From contig JADGAV010000006.1 in NCBI GenBank assembly GCA_015231825.1, forward strand, positions 1-64,000: a stretch of 64,000 nt of DNA. Reading direction: 5' to 3'. The position numbers and the translations under genes are program-made. The DNA comes from SAR324 cluster bacterium (GTDB lineage Bacteria; SAR324; NAC60-12). Numbering within the stretch: position 1 is the stretch's first letter; each line of letters starts with the position of its first letter. The notes under the pieces are model-generated. The model ran no database searches, was not told the DNA's origin, and saw only the letters and a program-made list of their open reading frames with translations. Below are positions 16,511 to 25,597 of the stretch, piece by piece.

Positions 16511-17174
16511 GGATTTCAAACAATATTTATCCCCGACTCCCCTGTTGGATTGCGATCATCACGAGGTCATCAATTACGCGAATCGTGTGACGCACAATAC
16601 GTCATCTCAGGAAGAAAAAGCGATCGCTCTTTATTATGCAGTGAGGGATGACATTTTTTATGATCCCTATCGGGTCAGTTTAGCGCCTGAAGATTTGAAA
16701 GCCAGCGTGACACTTGAGCGAAAATTCGGATTTTGCGTGTCCAAAGCGATTCTTTTAGCGGCCGCACTCCGCGTTCTGGGAATTCCCAGCCGGCTCGGGT
16801 ATGCTGATGTCAGGAATCATATCACGACAGAAAGAATGAAGGAAAAATACATTGAATCCGATTTGTTTGTGTATCATGGATACACCGATGTTTTTTTAAA
16901 TCATCGCTGGGTCAAAGCAACTCCCGCTTTCAACCTTTCCCTCTGTGAAAAATTCCACATCAAGGCGCTGGAGTTTGACGGAAAAACCGATTCTATTTTT
17001 CATGAATATGATGAAGGGGGAAACAAGCATATGGAATATGTCAACGATCATGGCACCTATGCTGATGTTCCACTGGACGATATCCGAGCAGCATTTTATC
17101 GGGAATACCCCAATCTGATGGCGCAGGCGGCCCAGCCTGAAGGCAGCTTTGAAGAAGAAGCCAAGCCGATCTAG
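16494..17174 (+). CDS. Transglutaminase-like cysteine domain protein
   Basis: The 226-residue protein carries a transglutaminase-like core: Cys in FGFCVSKAILLAAALR, His in VYHGYTDVFLNHRW and Asp/Asn replaced by the segment WVKATPAFN. Proteins of this type act as peptidases, amidases or protein cross-linkers; which applies here is not clear. It has no signal peptide. It starts within the last codons of pdxJ. A separate set of transglutaminase proteins lies 2 kb away in the ATP-grasp operon, but sequence similarity is limited to the fold motifs. Confidence 0.78.
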   Translation: MPELNEDFKQYLSPTPLLDCDHHEVINYANRVTHNTSSQEEKAIALYYAVRDDIFYDPYRVSLAPEDLKASVTLERKFGFCVSKAILLAAALRVLGIPSRLGYADVRNHITTERMKEKYIESDLFVYHGYTDVFLNHRWVKATPAFNLSLCEKFHIKALEFDGKTDSIFHEYDEGGNKHMEYVNDHGTYADVPLDDIRAAFYREYPNLMAQAAQPEGSFEEEAKPI

Positions 17175-17213
17175 CCGGCTGGAAATTTACGTCAGAATCG
17201 CCATCACATGATT

Positions 17214-17606
17214 TCATCCCATCAAAGGCGCGAGCTCCGGACAAAGTTCAATGACGGAATTCTTCAGGAAATCTCTTTCATAAACCTCATCGTCGACAAT
17301 TTCCTTGTTCCAAACAACAATATCCAGATCAATGGTTCTTGGACCAAATTTGTCTGCACCCCGCACTCTTCCCAAATTGTCCTCTAATGCTTTCAGCCAT
17401 GCTTTCAGCTGCCGGGCATCGAAGCGGGTCTCGATCAAAAAAGCACCGTTGATAAAGTCTGGCTGGTCCGTATTTCCGATCGGAGTTGTTTGGATAAACT
17501 GCGATTCGGCAAGCAACATTTTTGCTTCGTTGAGTTGTATTCGCGCCTGTTCGATGTGGTATTGCGGTTTTATATTGGAACCTGCAGCAATGATTGCCTG
17601 ATTCAT
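17214..17606 (-). CDS. folK: 6-hydroxymethyl-7,8-dihydropterin pyrophosphokinase
   Basis: FolK transfers pyrophosphate from ATP to 6-hydroxymethyl-dihydropterin in folate synthesis. The 130-residue protein shows the family motifs AAGSNI, TTPIGNTDQPDFINGA, LEDNLGRVRG and FGPRTIDLDIVVW, with the terminal helix LKNSVIELCPELAP. It is about 30 residues shorter than E. coli FolK but all substrate motifs are present. Its ATG overlaps the stop of the folX-like gene by four bases, giving a tight folM-folX-folK operon. Confidence 0.92.
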   Translation of the reverse strand: MNQAIIAAGSNIKPQYHIEQARIQLNEAKMLLAESQFIQTTPIGNTDQPDFINGAFLIETRFDARQLKAWLKALEDNLGRVRGADKFGPRTIDLDIVVWNKEIVDDEVYERDFLKNSVIELCPELAPLMG

Positions 17607-17953
17607 GAACGTCTCTCTGACGTGACAATGCTGACAGAATCTGCAAAACGAACAGAATGGGGTTTGCCCAGTTCTACCTGGGCATATTCCACTTTGGGAT
17701 CCTCCATCACGATACTCAAAATATGGGATGCCAGTTTTTCGAGCATGAAAAACTGGGATTGCTCCACTTCCTTAATGATTCTTTTGGTAATGGTCCGATA
17801 ATTGACCGTATCTTCAATACTGTCGCTCTGAGCCACTCGCTTCCCATCGAAATCAATCTCTACATTGATGATCACATCCTGGAGCTTTGTCCGTTCTGAA
17901 TCATTCATTCCGATGATGGTTCTCAAACGAAGATCGATAATTTTTATGCGCAT
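17603..17953 (-). CDS. folX: Dihydroneopterin triphosphate epimerase / dihydroneopterin aldolase family
   Basis: The 116-residue protein has IKIIDLRLRTIIG at the start, DVIINVEI, NYRTITKRII, LEKLASHIL and KPHSVRFADSVSI at the end. This reads closer to E. coli FolX (epimerase making dihydromonapterin triphosphate) than to FolB, notably the LRLRT(I/F)IG and RFADSVS segments. The start at 17953 is used; an open extension upstream overlaps the folM-like gene. Between a FolM-like reductase and FolK it could serve tetrahydromonapterin synthesis, folate synthesis, or both. Confidence 0.83.
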   Translation of the reverse strand: MRIKIIDLRLRTIIGMNDSERTKLQDVIINVEIDFDGKRVAQSDSIEDTVNYRTITKRIIKEVEQSQFFMLEKLASHILSIVMEDPKVEYAQVELGKPHSVRFADSVSIVTSERRS

Positions 17954-18006
17954 AGTACTGTCCTTAAATCCAATTGTTTCAGAAACACAGTTTGACCTGT
18001 GTTTTT

Positions 18007-18735
18007 TTAGTCCGTTTGGTGTAAAAGATGTTCCCCGCCGTCGAGAAACAGGCAATCGCCTGTGATGAAGGAGTTGCTCAATAAAAAACGAAGAGCCTGG
18101 ACAATCTGATTGAGATCTCCATACCGCTGAAGCGGAACTTTTTTGCTTTTTTCTGCAAGATAATCCATACCGCTTCCCTCTGGAGGAAGGATCAATCCCG
18201 GGCTTATTCCGTTGACGCGAATCCTCGGAGCGAGCTCCTTTGCCGCCATTAAAGTGAAGTCATATAGGGCTTTTTTGCTCAAGGAATAGGCAGAATGGGT
18301 GCTAGAATTGTTTTTAATGCGGGTATCGAGCAAATTGATGACTGATCCTTCGGATCGGCAGCATCGGGCAAAACCCTGGGTGAGAAAAAACGGTGCTTTT
18401 AGATTGATTGCAAAGTGCTGATCAAATTGGGCTTCTGATGTGTTCATCAGAGAGTTCTCTTCAAAGATTGAGGCGTTGTTGATCAATACATTGCACTCAG
18501 GGGCTGCCTCAAAGGCTTGCCGGACAAGTTCTCTCATCTGGAGAGAATCTGAAAGATCCGATTTGAATAAAATGCAGGTTGAACCGATCTTTTCTATGGC
18601 GTCTGCCGTTTCTTCTGCTTCCTGGCGAGAGTGGCGGTAGTGCAGCAAAACCTTGTAACCTTCCTGCGCCATCCCTAGTGAAAGTGCCTTTCCGATCCGT
18701 TTGGAGGCACCTGTAATCAAGACTGCCGGGGCCAT
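18007..18735 (-). CDS. folM: Short-chain dehydrogenase, FolM/pteridine reductase-like
   Basis: The 242-residue SDR protein has the NADP-binding TGASKRIGKALS, NNAS after LIN, and the catalytic pair in YSLSKKALYDF. RIGKALS and the HYRHSR segment, where Arg supports NADPH, match pteridine reductases and FolM, which reduces dihydromonapterin to tetrahydromonapterin. A C-terminal GDCLFLDGGEHL is typical for the subgroup. It is the first gene of folM-folX-folK. Assignment rests on both sequence and neighbours; a generic SDR cannot be excluded. Confidence 0.8.
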   Translation of the reverse strand: MAPAVLITGASKRIGKALSLGMAQEGYKVLLHYRHSRQEAEETADAIEKIGSTCILFKSDLSDSLQMRELVRQAFEAAPECNVLINNASIFEENSLMNTSEAQFDQHFAINLKAPFFLTQGFARCCRSEGSVINLLDTRIKNNSSTHSAYSLSKKALYDFTLMAAKELAPRIRVNGISPGLILPPEGSGMDYLAEKSKKVPLQRYGDLNQIVQALRFLLSNSFITGDCLFLDGGEHLLHQTD

Positions 18736-18846
18736 CTGTTCCTCATTTTTCAGTTGAGCGGGTTTTCTGTTATTTGTGCCGGTAAAAACTCAATGTGTCT
18801 TTTTCTGTGCAATTCATGACAATTAGAAAACTTAGAATAGTGCCGG

Positions 18847-19731
18847 TCAATTCGCATTCATTCGCATCACATCAACCGAAACCTGCAGTTTGTGATCACC
18901 TCCTCCGAACAGGATCCCCTTGAGCGGACTGATGTCGCTATAATCCCGTCCCCATGCGGTGGTGATATGCTGCTGATTGGGCATCAGATCGTTGGTGGGG
19001 TCGAAGTCTACCCATCCGTGGGAGGGGCTATAAGCCGAAAACCATGCATGAGAAACATCTGAGCCGACCAATTTCGGTTTTCCGGGCGGGGGAATCGACT
19101 CGAGATACCCGCTTATATAACGAGCCGCCAGACCGTAACTGCGCAGACAGGCAATAGCGAGATGTGTGAAATCCTGACAAACTCCGCGTCGTTTTTTGAG
19201 AACTTTGGCAATCGGAGTTGAGACCGTTGTGGCTTTGGGATCAAAAGTAAAATCGGTGTAGATCCGGTGAGTCAGATCCATGACAGCCTCCAGAAACGGA
19301 CGCCCTGGAAAAAATGAAGGGGCTGCATAGTCCTTTAGTTCCCGGAATAATGGAATATTGGGAGATTCAAAAACAAACTGAGCGGCATCCCAGTCTTCCG
19401 GTGAAACCGCTTGCCGCAGCGATTCCTGTACCCATTCCCAGTTGGGTGATTGTTCCAGGGAGGGCAGCGAGCGTGGCTTGACGTCTACGGTGCTCTGAAA
19501 GGTCACAGTCAAGGAGGTGTGCGGATCCTGAATATCAAAATAAGTTGTCTGATTGCCAAAATAATCCAGACGATCCAGGCAGACATTCGCCTGGGGCAAA
19601 ATCGAAATTTGCACATCAAGGCATTGTTGGTGTGTAAAATTTCTAGGAATCAGATGAGCCACGTTATGGCAACGGGCGACTTCCTTTTTGTACTGATATT
19701 GAGTTTGATGAGTAACCTGGTATTGGGTCAT
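18847..19731 (-). CDS. Bacterial transglutaminase-like protein, last gene of the ATP-grasp operon
   Basis: The 294-residue protein combines an N-terminal beta-domain typical of this family (YQVTHQTQYQYKKEVARCHN) with a transglutaminase core: C185 in RRGVCQDFTHLAI, H228 in SHAWFSAY and D244 in GWVDFDPTN. The catalytic triad appears intact. Members linked to circularly permuted ATP-grasp and alpha-E proteins are proposed to cleave or transfer peptides made by the ligases. Its ATG overlaps the stop of the preceding ATP-grasp/alpha-E fusion by four bases, so it is the fifth and final cistron. Confidence 0.87.
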   Translation of the reverse strand: MTQYQVTHQTQYQYKKEVARCHNVAHLIPRNFTHQQCLDVQISILPQANVCLDRLDYFGNQTTYFDIQDPHTSLTVTFQSTVDVKPRSLPSLEQSPNWEWVQESLRQAVSPEDWDAAQFVFESPNIPLFRELKDYAAPSFFPGRPFLEAVMDLTHRIYTDFTFDPKATTVSTPIAKVLKKRRGVCQDFTHLAIACLRSYGLAARYISGYLESIPPPGKPKLVGSDVSHAWFSAYSPSHGWVDFDPTNDLMPNQQHITTAWGRDYSDISPLKGILFGGGDHKLQVSVDVMRMNAN

Positions 19732-22250
19732 TCTTCTCCCTGCAGTTGATAGGAAGGTTCAGATTTCATGAGGTACTTTCGAGTGATTGCATCTGAAAAA
19801 GCATACAGTCGATTCGTCAAATCATTCAGAAGATACTGGAAGTTGTTGAATGTTTCCCGGGGTGACATATTTTCTGAATACGGATCGAGTTGTGCCTGCT
19901 TCAGCATACTCAAAGCTTCAAGGATGAGTTGCTTTTCTTCAGTCTCTTCTTCATCGGACTGCAATTGAGAAATATGTTCGTATAATATCATCAATTGTGT
20001 CTGTACTGCCCTCGGGTTGTCTGCATTTTTGAGGATCAATTCCAGAATGGCAATCGGATTGAGAGTGAAGGAATAGTGATCCCGATAGATCACATGAAGG
20101 TCTTCCATATCCAAAATGAATTCCCAAAAAGACTCCGGCAAGCTCTCTGAATCCCGCAATGCCGAATGCAGCAGAGTCATGGTATTGAGTGCCCATTCGA
20201 TACGGCGTCCGATGTCCCAGAATCGCCAACCCATTCCCTGACTCATCGAATCAGTGGAAATTCCGCGCAGGGCGGCAAAAGCGATCTTCATCCGGTTGAG
20301 ACTTTCCAAAACCTGGACTGGATCGTTCATCATGCTGAAGGCAAAGTTCAAACGATTGCAGACGTACCAGATGTCCTCTGAAAGCTGATCCTGAACAGCA
20401 CGGGCAACGCGGGTCATGGCCTTGATATTGAAGCTCAGGCTGCCGGTCATTTGCTCATCGAGCAGAATGGAGCGCAACCCCGATTCTGGAGCGGTCAGTT
20501 TTTGATCGGCAAACTCGAGAAACATCCATTCCAGTTCTGTGCGGCTGGTGGCTGCCTGCAGGATCCGGATTACCGAAGGATCGTCATCCGGGATCTGGCT
20601 CCCCATCCTCAGGAGTACGACCTGACGGAGCCAGCGGATCATACTTTCTGATCGTTGGGCGTATCTGCCCAACCAAAAAAGATTGTCAGCCACACGGTAA
20701 GAAACTCGGCGATCATGGCGTACTGACGCCGTGTAGTAAGACAAGTGGGAAAATAAACTGACAGGGCGTTCAGGCTCAGATGCCAGGATCCATGTGTCTT
20801 TGCTGAATCCCCGATGATGATTGGAAACCACGAGGTCTCCCATTTTGGGGGCAACTCGGGTCAGCCCGCCCGGCATGACCGCGTAATCGCGTCCATCCGA
20901 TACCAGAAAGCTGCGCAAACCCATATGGCGGGCTTCCATTCGATTTCCCTGCCAAAAGGGAATCGTGGAAAAAGTGATCTGTTCCTGACCGACAAAAAGG
21001 TGAGGTTGCCTTTGGATGCGCTCGATCCATTGCTGTTTCTTTGCCGAGCTCAGGTTTCTGCCAAAAACGTAATGTTCTGCCAATTGAGGATAGATTGGTT
21101 TGATTACCATGTTGTCAAGGTGACTGAGCACATGCTGACGATGCCGGGCATCACCACACCAGAATGTAGGAACCGAGGGAAGCAGCAGTTCCTCTCCCAA
21201 AAAGTACTGTGACAGCGCCGGGAGGTAAATCGACAAGGCAGGATTTTGCAGCACCCCCGCTCCCAGAGGGTTGATCACAGTCAAATTACCGCTGCGCACT
21301 GCCTGAAGCATGCCGGGAACTCCTAAAAGAGAGTCGCTGCGCAGTTCAAGCGGATCGCAGTAGTCTCCGTTGACGCGGCGCATCAGCACATCGACTTTCT
21401 GGAGTCCTTTCAGAGAACGGAACCATAGACACTGGTCTTTGAATACCAAATCCCCTCCCTGTACGAGAAATACTCCCAGATAGTTTGCCAGATAGGCGTG
21501 CTCAAAATATGTCTGATGTCCCGGGCCGGGAGAGAGTATTACGACAAAGGGATCGTCGGTTTCTCTGGGAGCCGATTTTTTCAGCGAATTTCGCAGTGTG
21601 CGGAAATATGGCTCTAAACGATGCACCTGCGCATCCCGGAACAAGCTGGGCATGATCCTGGAAATGGTAACGCGGTTGGCCAGAGCATATCCGGAACCGG
21701 ATGGAGTCTGGGCCCGGTCGCCCAGCACATACATATTTCCGTCGGACTGACGAACCAGATCTGCCGCGTAGGAAACCAGGGCCCGTTTTGAAGAAAGGGT
21801 GCCCGAACAGGGGCGAAGAAATCCGGGGTTGGCAAAGACCAGTTCAGGAGGCAGCAGTCTTTTAGAGATCACCTGCTGATCCGAATACAGGTCCATCAGC
21901 AATTTGTCCAGGACTTCAGCGCGTTGAATCAAACCCAATTCGAGGCGGCCCCACTCTTCGCTGGGAATAAGCGCAGGGATCGGGTCCAATCCCCACAAAT
22001 TTTCGATTCCCTTGGAATCTTCATAGACCATGTAGGTGACCCCATCCTGCTGCAATTGATTGTGGATCGCCTCTTTCCGGTTTTGAAACTCCTGCGGTCC
22101 CATTTTCTGCAGAGTCTGCATCAGGAACTGCCAGTGTGGACGGAATTCTCCCTTTGTGGTCAAGAGCTCATCAAAAACTGCTCCAGACGGAGCATAATCA
22201 TTCCAGATTGCTGGAAAGGAAGATTCCATATTCATGGTCAAATCAGGCAT
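19728..22250 (-). CDS. Circularly permuted type 2 ATP-grasp protein fused to an alpha-E domain
   Basis: The 840-residue fusion has an ATP-grasp N-terminal part (about residues 1-490): KRALVSYAADLVRQSDG, VILSPGPGHQTYFEHAYLA, MRRVNGDYCDP, NPLGAGVLQNPAL and the terminal VMPGGLTRVAP. The remaining ~330 residues are the helical alpha-E domain, with RRVSYRVADNLFWLGRYAQRSE cut here at its key portion LFWLGRYAQRSE, and MSQGMGWRFWDIGRRIE. It presumably forms an amide bond with ATP and an unknown substrate. A separate ATP-grasp gene and a separate alpha-E gene lie upstream, so the operon holds one fused and one split version of the same pair. Confidence 0.87.
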   Translation of the reverse strand: MPDLTMNMESSFPAIWNDYAPSGAVFDELLTTKGEFRPHWQFLMQTLQKMGPQEFQNRKEAIHNQLQQDGVTYMVYEDSKGIENLWGLDPIPALIPSEEWGRLELGLIQRAEVLDKLLMDLYSDQQVISKRLLPPELVFANPGFLRPCSGTLSSKRALVSYAADLVRQSDGNMYVLGDRAQTPSGSGYALANRVTISRIMPSLFRDAQVHRLEPYFRTLRNSLKKSAPRETDDPFVVILSPGPGHQTYFEHAYLANYLGVFLVQGGDLVFKDQCLWFRSLKGLQKVDVLMRRVNGDYCDPLELRSDSLLGVPGMLQAVRSGNLTVINPLGAGVLQNPALSIYLPALSQYFLGEELLLPSVPTFWCGDARHRQHVLSHLDNMVIKPIYPQLAEHYVFGRNLSSAKKQQWIERIQRQPHLFVGQEQITFSTIPFWQGNRMEARHMGLRSFLVSDGRDYAVMPGGLTRVAPKMGDLVVSNHHRGFSKDTWILASEPERPVSLFSHLSYYTASVRHDRRVSYRVADNLFWLGRYAQRSESMIRWLRQVVLLRMGSQIPDDDPSVIRILQAATSRTELEWMFLEFADQKLTAPESGLRSILLDEQMTGSLSFNIKAMTRVARAVQDQLSEDIWYVCNRLNFAFSMMNDPVQVLESLNRMKIAFAALRGISTDSMSQGMGWRFWDIGRRIEWALNTMTLLHSALRDSESLPESFWEFILDMEDLHVIYRDHYSFTLNPIAILELILKNADNPRAVQTQLMILYEHISQLQSDEEETEEKQLILEALSMLKQAQLDPYSENMSPRETFNNFQYLLNDLTNRLYAFSDAITRKYLMKSEPSYQLQGEE

Positions 22251-22363
22251 CGGTAAAATCTTGAAAAATTGAGACTTCGGTCCCCATTTCCTGAAAACAG
22301 GGTGAATTCATTTTCTACCGTGTTTTTGAAACAAGCTCAATCTGGAAAGCCGAGAGAAATAAA

Positions 22364-25300
22364 TTAGGTGTTTTCAGGTGCGACCCGCAGATCCAGGGTA
22401 TAAGGACACCATGGATTCGGCTTTTCATCTGAGACTTTGATACGCCCCGCAGTATGACCTGAAGGCATAAATCGGGATACCCGCCGGGCTTCTGCTTCAT
22501 TGGCATTGACAGGTCGGGTTTCATAGTTGCGCCCACCCGGGTGAGAAACATGATAAGTGCATCCGCCGATGGATCTCAAATTGAGTGCATCCACGAGGTC
22601 AAAAATGAGAGGAGAGTGGACGGGAATGCGGGGATGCAGCGCTGAGGGGAGGTCCCAGGCTCGAAAACGAATTCCGGCCACATACTGCCCTCGTGTCCCA
22701 GTGGGACGCAGCGGGACTTTACGCTGATTGCAGGTCAGAAAATATCGGGATGGTGTAAAACCTTCCAACTGAATCTGTAAGCGCTCCACCGAGGAATCAA
22801 CAAAACGGGAAGTTCCCTGGAGAGTGACCTCTTCTCCTAAAACATTCCAGGGTTCAAGTGCCATTCGCAATTCCAGACGCGTGTCTCCTATTTGAACAGT
22901 CCCATAAGAGGGAAAGCGGAATTCATAAAAAGGAGCAAACCATTCCGATTTGAATGGGTAGCGCTGACTTTTGAGATAATTCAGGACATCCTGAAAATCC
23001 TCTCTGACAAAGTGGGGGAGCATGAATCGATCATGCAGCTCAGTATGCCAGGGAATCAGTGCTTGCCGGTAAGGTTTTTTCCAAAAACAGGCAATCAGTG
23101 CCCTCAACAGAAGCATCTGAAGCAGGCTCATTCGGGGATGCGGCGGCATCTCAAACGCCCGCATTTCCACCAGGCCCTGGCGGCCGCTGTAGCTGTCTGG
23201 AGAAAAAAGCTTGTCAATACAGAATTCTGCACGATGGGCATTTCCAGTGACATCAATCAGAAGATGCCGAAAACTGCGGTCCACAAACCAGGGAAGCGGG
23301 TTTTCTTCCGCGTCAATCTGTTGAAAAGCGATATTCAATTCGTATAAACTTTCATCACGGGCTTCATCCACTCGAGGAGCCTGGCTGGTTGGTCCGATGA
23401 ACATACCGGAAAAAAGATAGGAAAGGCTCGGATGATTCTGCCAGAATGTCACCAGGCTGCGAAGCAGATCAGGCCGAAGCAGAAAAGGGCTTTCTGCAGG
23501 AACGTTGCTCCCCAGTGTGACATGATTCCCGCCACCAGTGCCGGTGTGTCGGCCATCAACCATGAATTTTTCTGTTGCCAATCGGTTGAGACGTGCTTCC
23601 TCATAGAGAATCTCCGTTGTTTTGACCAATTCACCCCAATTTTGAGATGGATGGATATTCACTTCAATTACGCCCGGGTCGGGAGTAATTTTGAATTGGA
23701 GCAAATTGTTATTTTTTGGGGCTTCATAGCCTTCCAGGCGGATGGGCAGTTTCAAGGAATTGGCAGTTTTTTCAATAGATGAGATCAATTCCAGCCAGGC
23801 GTTGAAATGGGAAACAGGAGGCAGAAAAATACAGAGGAACCCGTTGCGGACTTCAATACAGAGCGCAGTGCGGACAAAAACGTCTTCGTCATCAGATTGG
23901 TTTTCTTGATGAGAAGGGGCCATCGGATCTTCCTGCTGCTGTTTTTGACGCTTTTCCGGAGGCTCCCAAATCAGTGAATTCAATGGCAGTCGATAACCCA
24001 TCGCGGAGTCACCAGGGAGAAGATAGAGCCGTTTTTGGCGGAAGGTCCACGGATTGCTGAGCCAAGTGGTGTTTGACGCTCCGCTCAGATTTGTCAGAGG
24101 CAAGGCATATCCTTTGACCGACCCCAATCCCTGCTGCAGCAGTTGCCGCAAGCGCTGTCGTTCATCATCCTTTTCCAGATCATGCTTCAGCGGATCGATA
24201 TTTTCTGGAAGTGTTCCTTCCTGCCATAGGGAATGAAAGATGTCTTCGTAGGCAGCCTCTATGTTTTCTTTTGAAACAGAAAGATTGTCCGCCAGAGTTT
24301 CTGCAAAGCGAAATGCAGTCTCCGAATTCAGGTTTTCATTTTCAGTATCCGCCAGCAGTTTGGAATTTTTCCAGACCGCTTTGCCGTCCCTGCGCCAGAA
24401 ACACCCCAGGGCCCAACGGGGCAATGCTTCTCCAGGGTACCATTTTCCTTGCCCATAATGAAGAACACCCCCGGGAGCAAACTGGGTATGCAGGCGTCTC
24501 AGCAGTTCCATAGAAAGATTCCATTTGTGTTTTCCATGGGCGGCAATATTCCATTCTGCAGCATCGGGTTCATCAATTGAAACAAAAGTAGGTTCTCCTC
24601 CCATGGTGAGGCCCACCTGCTCCGCTTCCAAGAATTGATCCACCTTGCCTGCGAGCGCTTCAACCGATTTCCATTGCTCTTCGGTATAAGGTTTGGTGAC
24701 TCTTGGGTCTTCATGAATCCTCTGTATTTCCATGTGAAAAGAAAATTCAGTCTTACACGGCTCTGCAGATCCTGTGATCGGAGCTGCATCGGTGGGATGA
24801 GGCGTGCAGGCTAGAGGAAGATGTCCTTCTCCGGCAAAAAGCCCTGAGGTGGAATCGAGTCCGATCCAACCTGCCCCGGGAAGGTAAACTTCTGTCCAGG
24901 CATGCAAGTCGGTGAAATCCACTTCTGTTCCTGAAGGCCCGTCCAGAGCTTTTACATCCGGTGTCAATTGAATGAGATATCCTGAAACAAACCGAGCTGC
25001 CAGTCCAAGATGACGAAGAATTTGGACCAGCAGCCAGGCTGAATCCCGACAGGACCCTTTTGCCGAAGAAAGGGTTTCTTCACAGGTCTGAATCCCCGGC
25101 TCGAGGCGGATCACATATTCGGTGTCCTGCTCCACTTTTTTGTTCAGCGCGGCGAGCACGTTGATGGTTGAATCTGAAGCAGTGTTGGCACTCTTCCATT
25201 CTTTCAACCATTGCTTCAGTCCGCTTCCTGACTCCTGGATTTCCAGGTATGGAGCCAGTTCCTTGTGCAGGCTTGGTTCATATTCAAACGGAAACTGAGA

Positions 25301-25597
25301 GGCTTTTTCTTCAAGAAAAAAATCCAGAGGATTGATCACAGTCATTTCAGCAATGACGTCGACCGTGATATGAAATTCTTTGACTTTCTCTGGAAAAATC
25401 AGGCGAGCGAGAAAATTGCTGAAGGGGTCCTGTTGCCAGTTGATAAAATGAGGTTGCGGAGCAATTTTAAGAGAATAGCCGTGCACGGGTGTCCGGCAGT
25501 GAGGAGCCGGTTTGAGTCGAACGATCTGCGGGGATAACTCAATGGCTCTTTCATATTGATAACGGGTTTCGTGTTTCAGGGCGACTTTAATGGTCAT
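22364..25597 (-). CDS. Large transglutaminase-like protein with DUF2126 C-terminal region
   Basis: The 1,077-residue protein starts with a beta-domain (MTIKVALKHETRYQYERAI) and a transglutaminase core with C183 in KGSCRDSAWLL, H232 in LHAWTEVYLP and D248 in GLDSTSG. The rest is a DUF2126 region with GLTMGGEPTFVSIDEP, GQGKWYPGEALPRWALG, DGRHTGTGGGNHVTLG and GRNYETRPVNANEAEARR. GTGGGNH and EPTF are family hallmarks, and DUF2126 has been linked to amidoligase-like, glutamine-synthetase-type folds. It overlaps the alpha-E gene upstream by one base and precedes the ATP-grasp/alpha-E fusion by 113 bases. It is likely the second ligase or processing component of the pathway. Confidence 0.87.
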   Translation of the reverse strand: MTIKVALKHETRYQYERAIELSPQIVRLKPAPHCRTPVHGYSLKIAPQPHFINWQQDPFSNFLARLIFPEKVKEFHITVDVIAEMTVINPLDFFLEEKASQFPFEYEPSLHKELAPYLEIQESGSGLKQWLKEWKSANTASDSTINVLAALNKKVEQDTEYVIRLEPGIQTCEETLSSAKGSCRDSAWLLVQILRHLGLAARFVSGYLIQLTPDVKALDGPSGTEVDFTDLHAWTEVYLPGAGWIGLDSTSGLFAGEGHLPLACTPHPTDAAPITGSAEPCKTEFSFHMEIQRIHEDPRVTKPYTEEQWKSVEALAGKVDQFLEAEQVGLTMGGEPTFVSIDEPDAAEWNIAAHGKHKWNLSMELLRRLHTQFAPGGVLHYGQGKWYPGEALPRWALGCFWRRDGKAVWKNSKLLADTENENLNSETAFRFAETLADNLSVSKENIEAAYEDIFHSLWQEGTLPENIDPLKHDLEKDDERQRLRQLLQQGLGSVKGYALPLTNLSGASNTTWLSNPWTFRQKRLYLLPGDSAMGYRLPLNSLIWEPPEKRQKQQQEDPMAPSHQENQSDDEDVFVRTALCIEVRNGFLCIFLPPVSHFNAWLELISSIEKTANSLKLPIRLEGYEAPKNNNLLQFKITPDPGVIEVNIHPSQNWGELVKTTEILYEEARLNRLATEKFMVDGRHTGTGGGNHVTLGSNVPAESPFLLRPDLLRSLVTFWQNHPSLSYLFSGMFIGPTSQAPRVDEARDESLYELNIAFQQIDAEENPLPWFVDRSFRHLLIDVTGNAHRAEFCIDKLFSPDSYSGRQGLVEMRAFEMPPHPRMSLLQMLLLRALIACFWKKPYRQALIPWHTELHDRFMLPHFVREDFQDVLNYLKSQRYPFKSEWFAPFYEFRFPSYGTVQIGDTRLELRMALEPWNVLGEEVTLQGTSRFVDSSVERLQIQLEGFTPSRYFLTCNQRKVPLRPTGTRGQYVAGIRFRAWDLPSALHPRIPVHSPLIFDLVDALNLRSIGGCTYHVSHPGGRNYETRPVNANEAEARRVSRFMPSGHTAGRIKVSDEKPNPWCPYTLDLRVAPENT

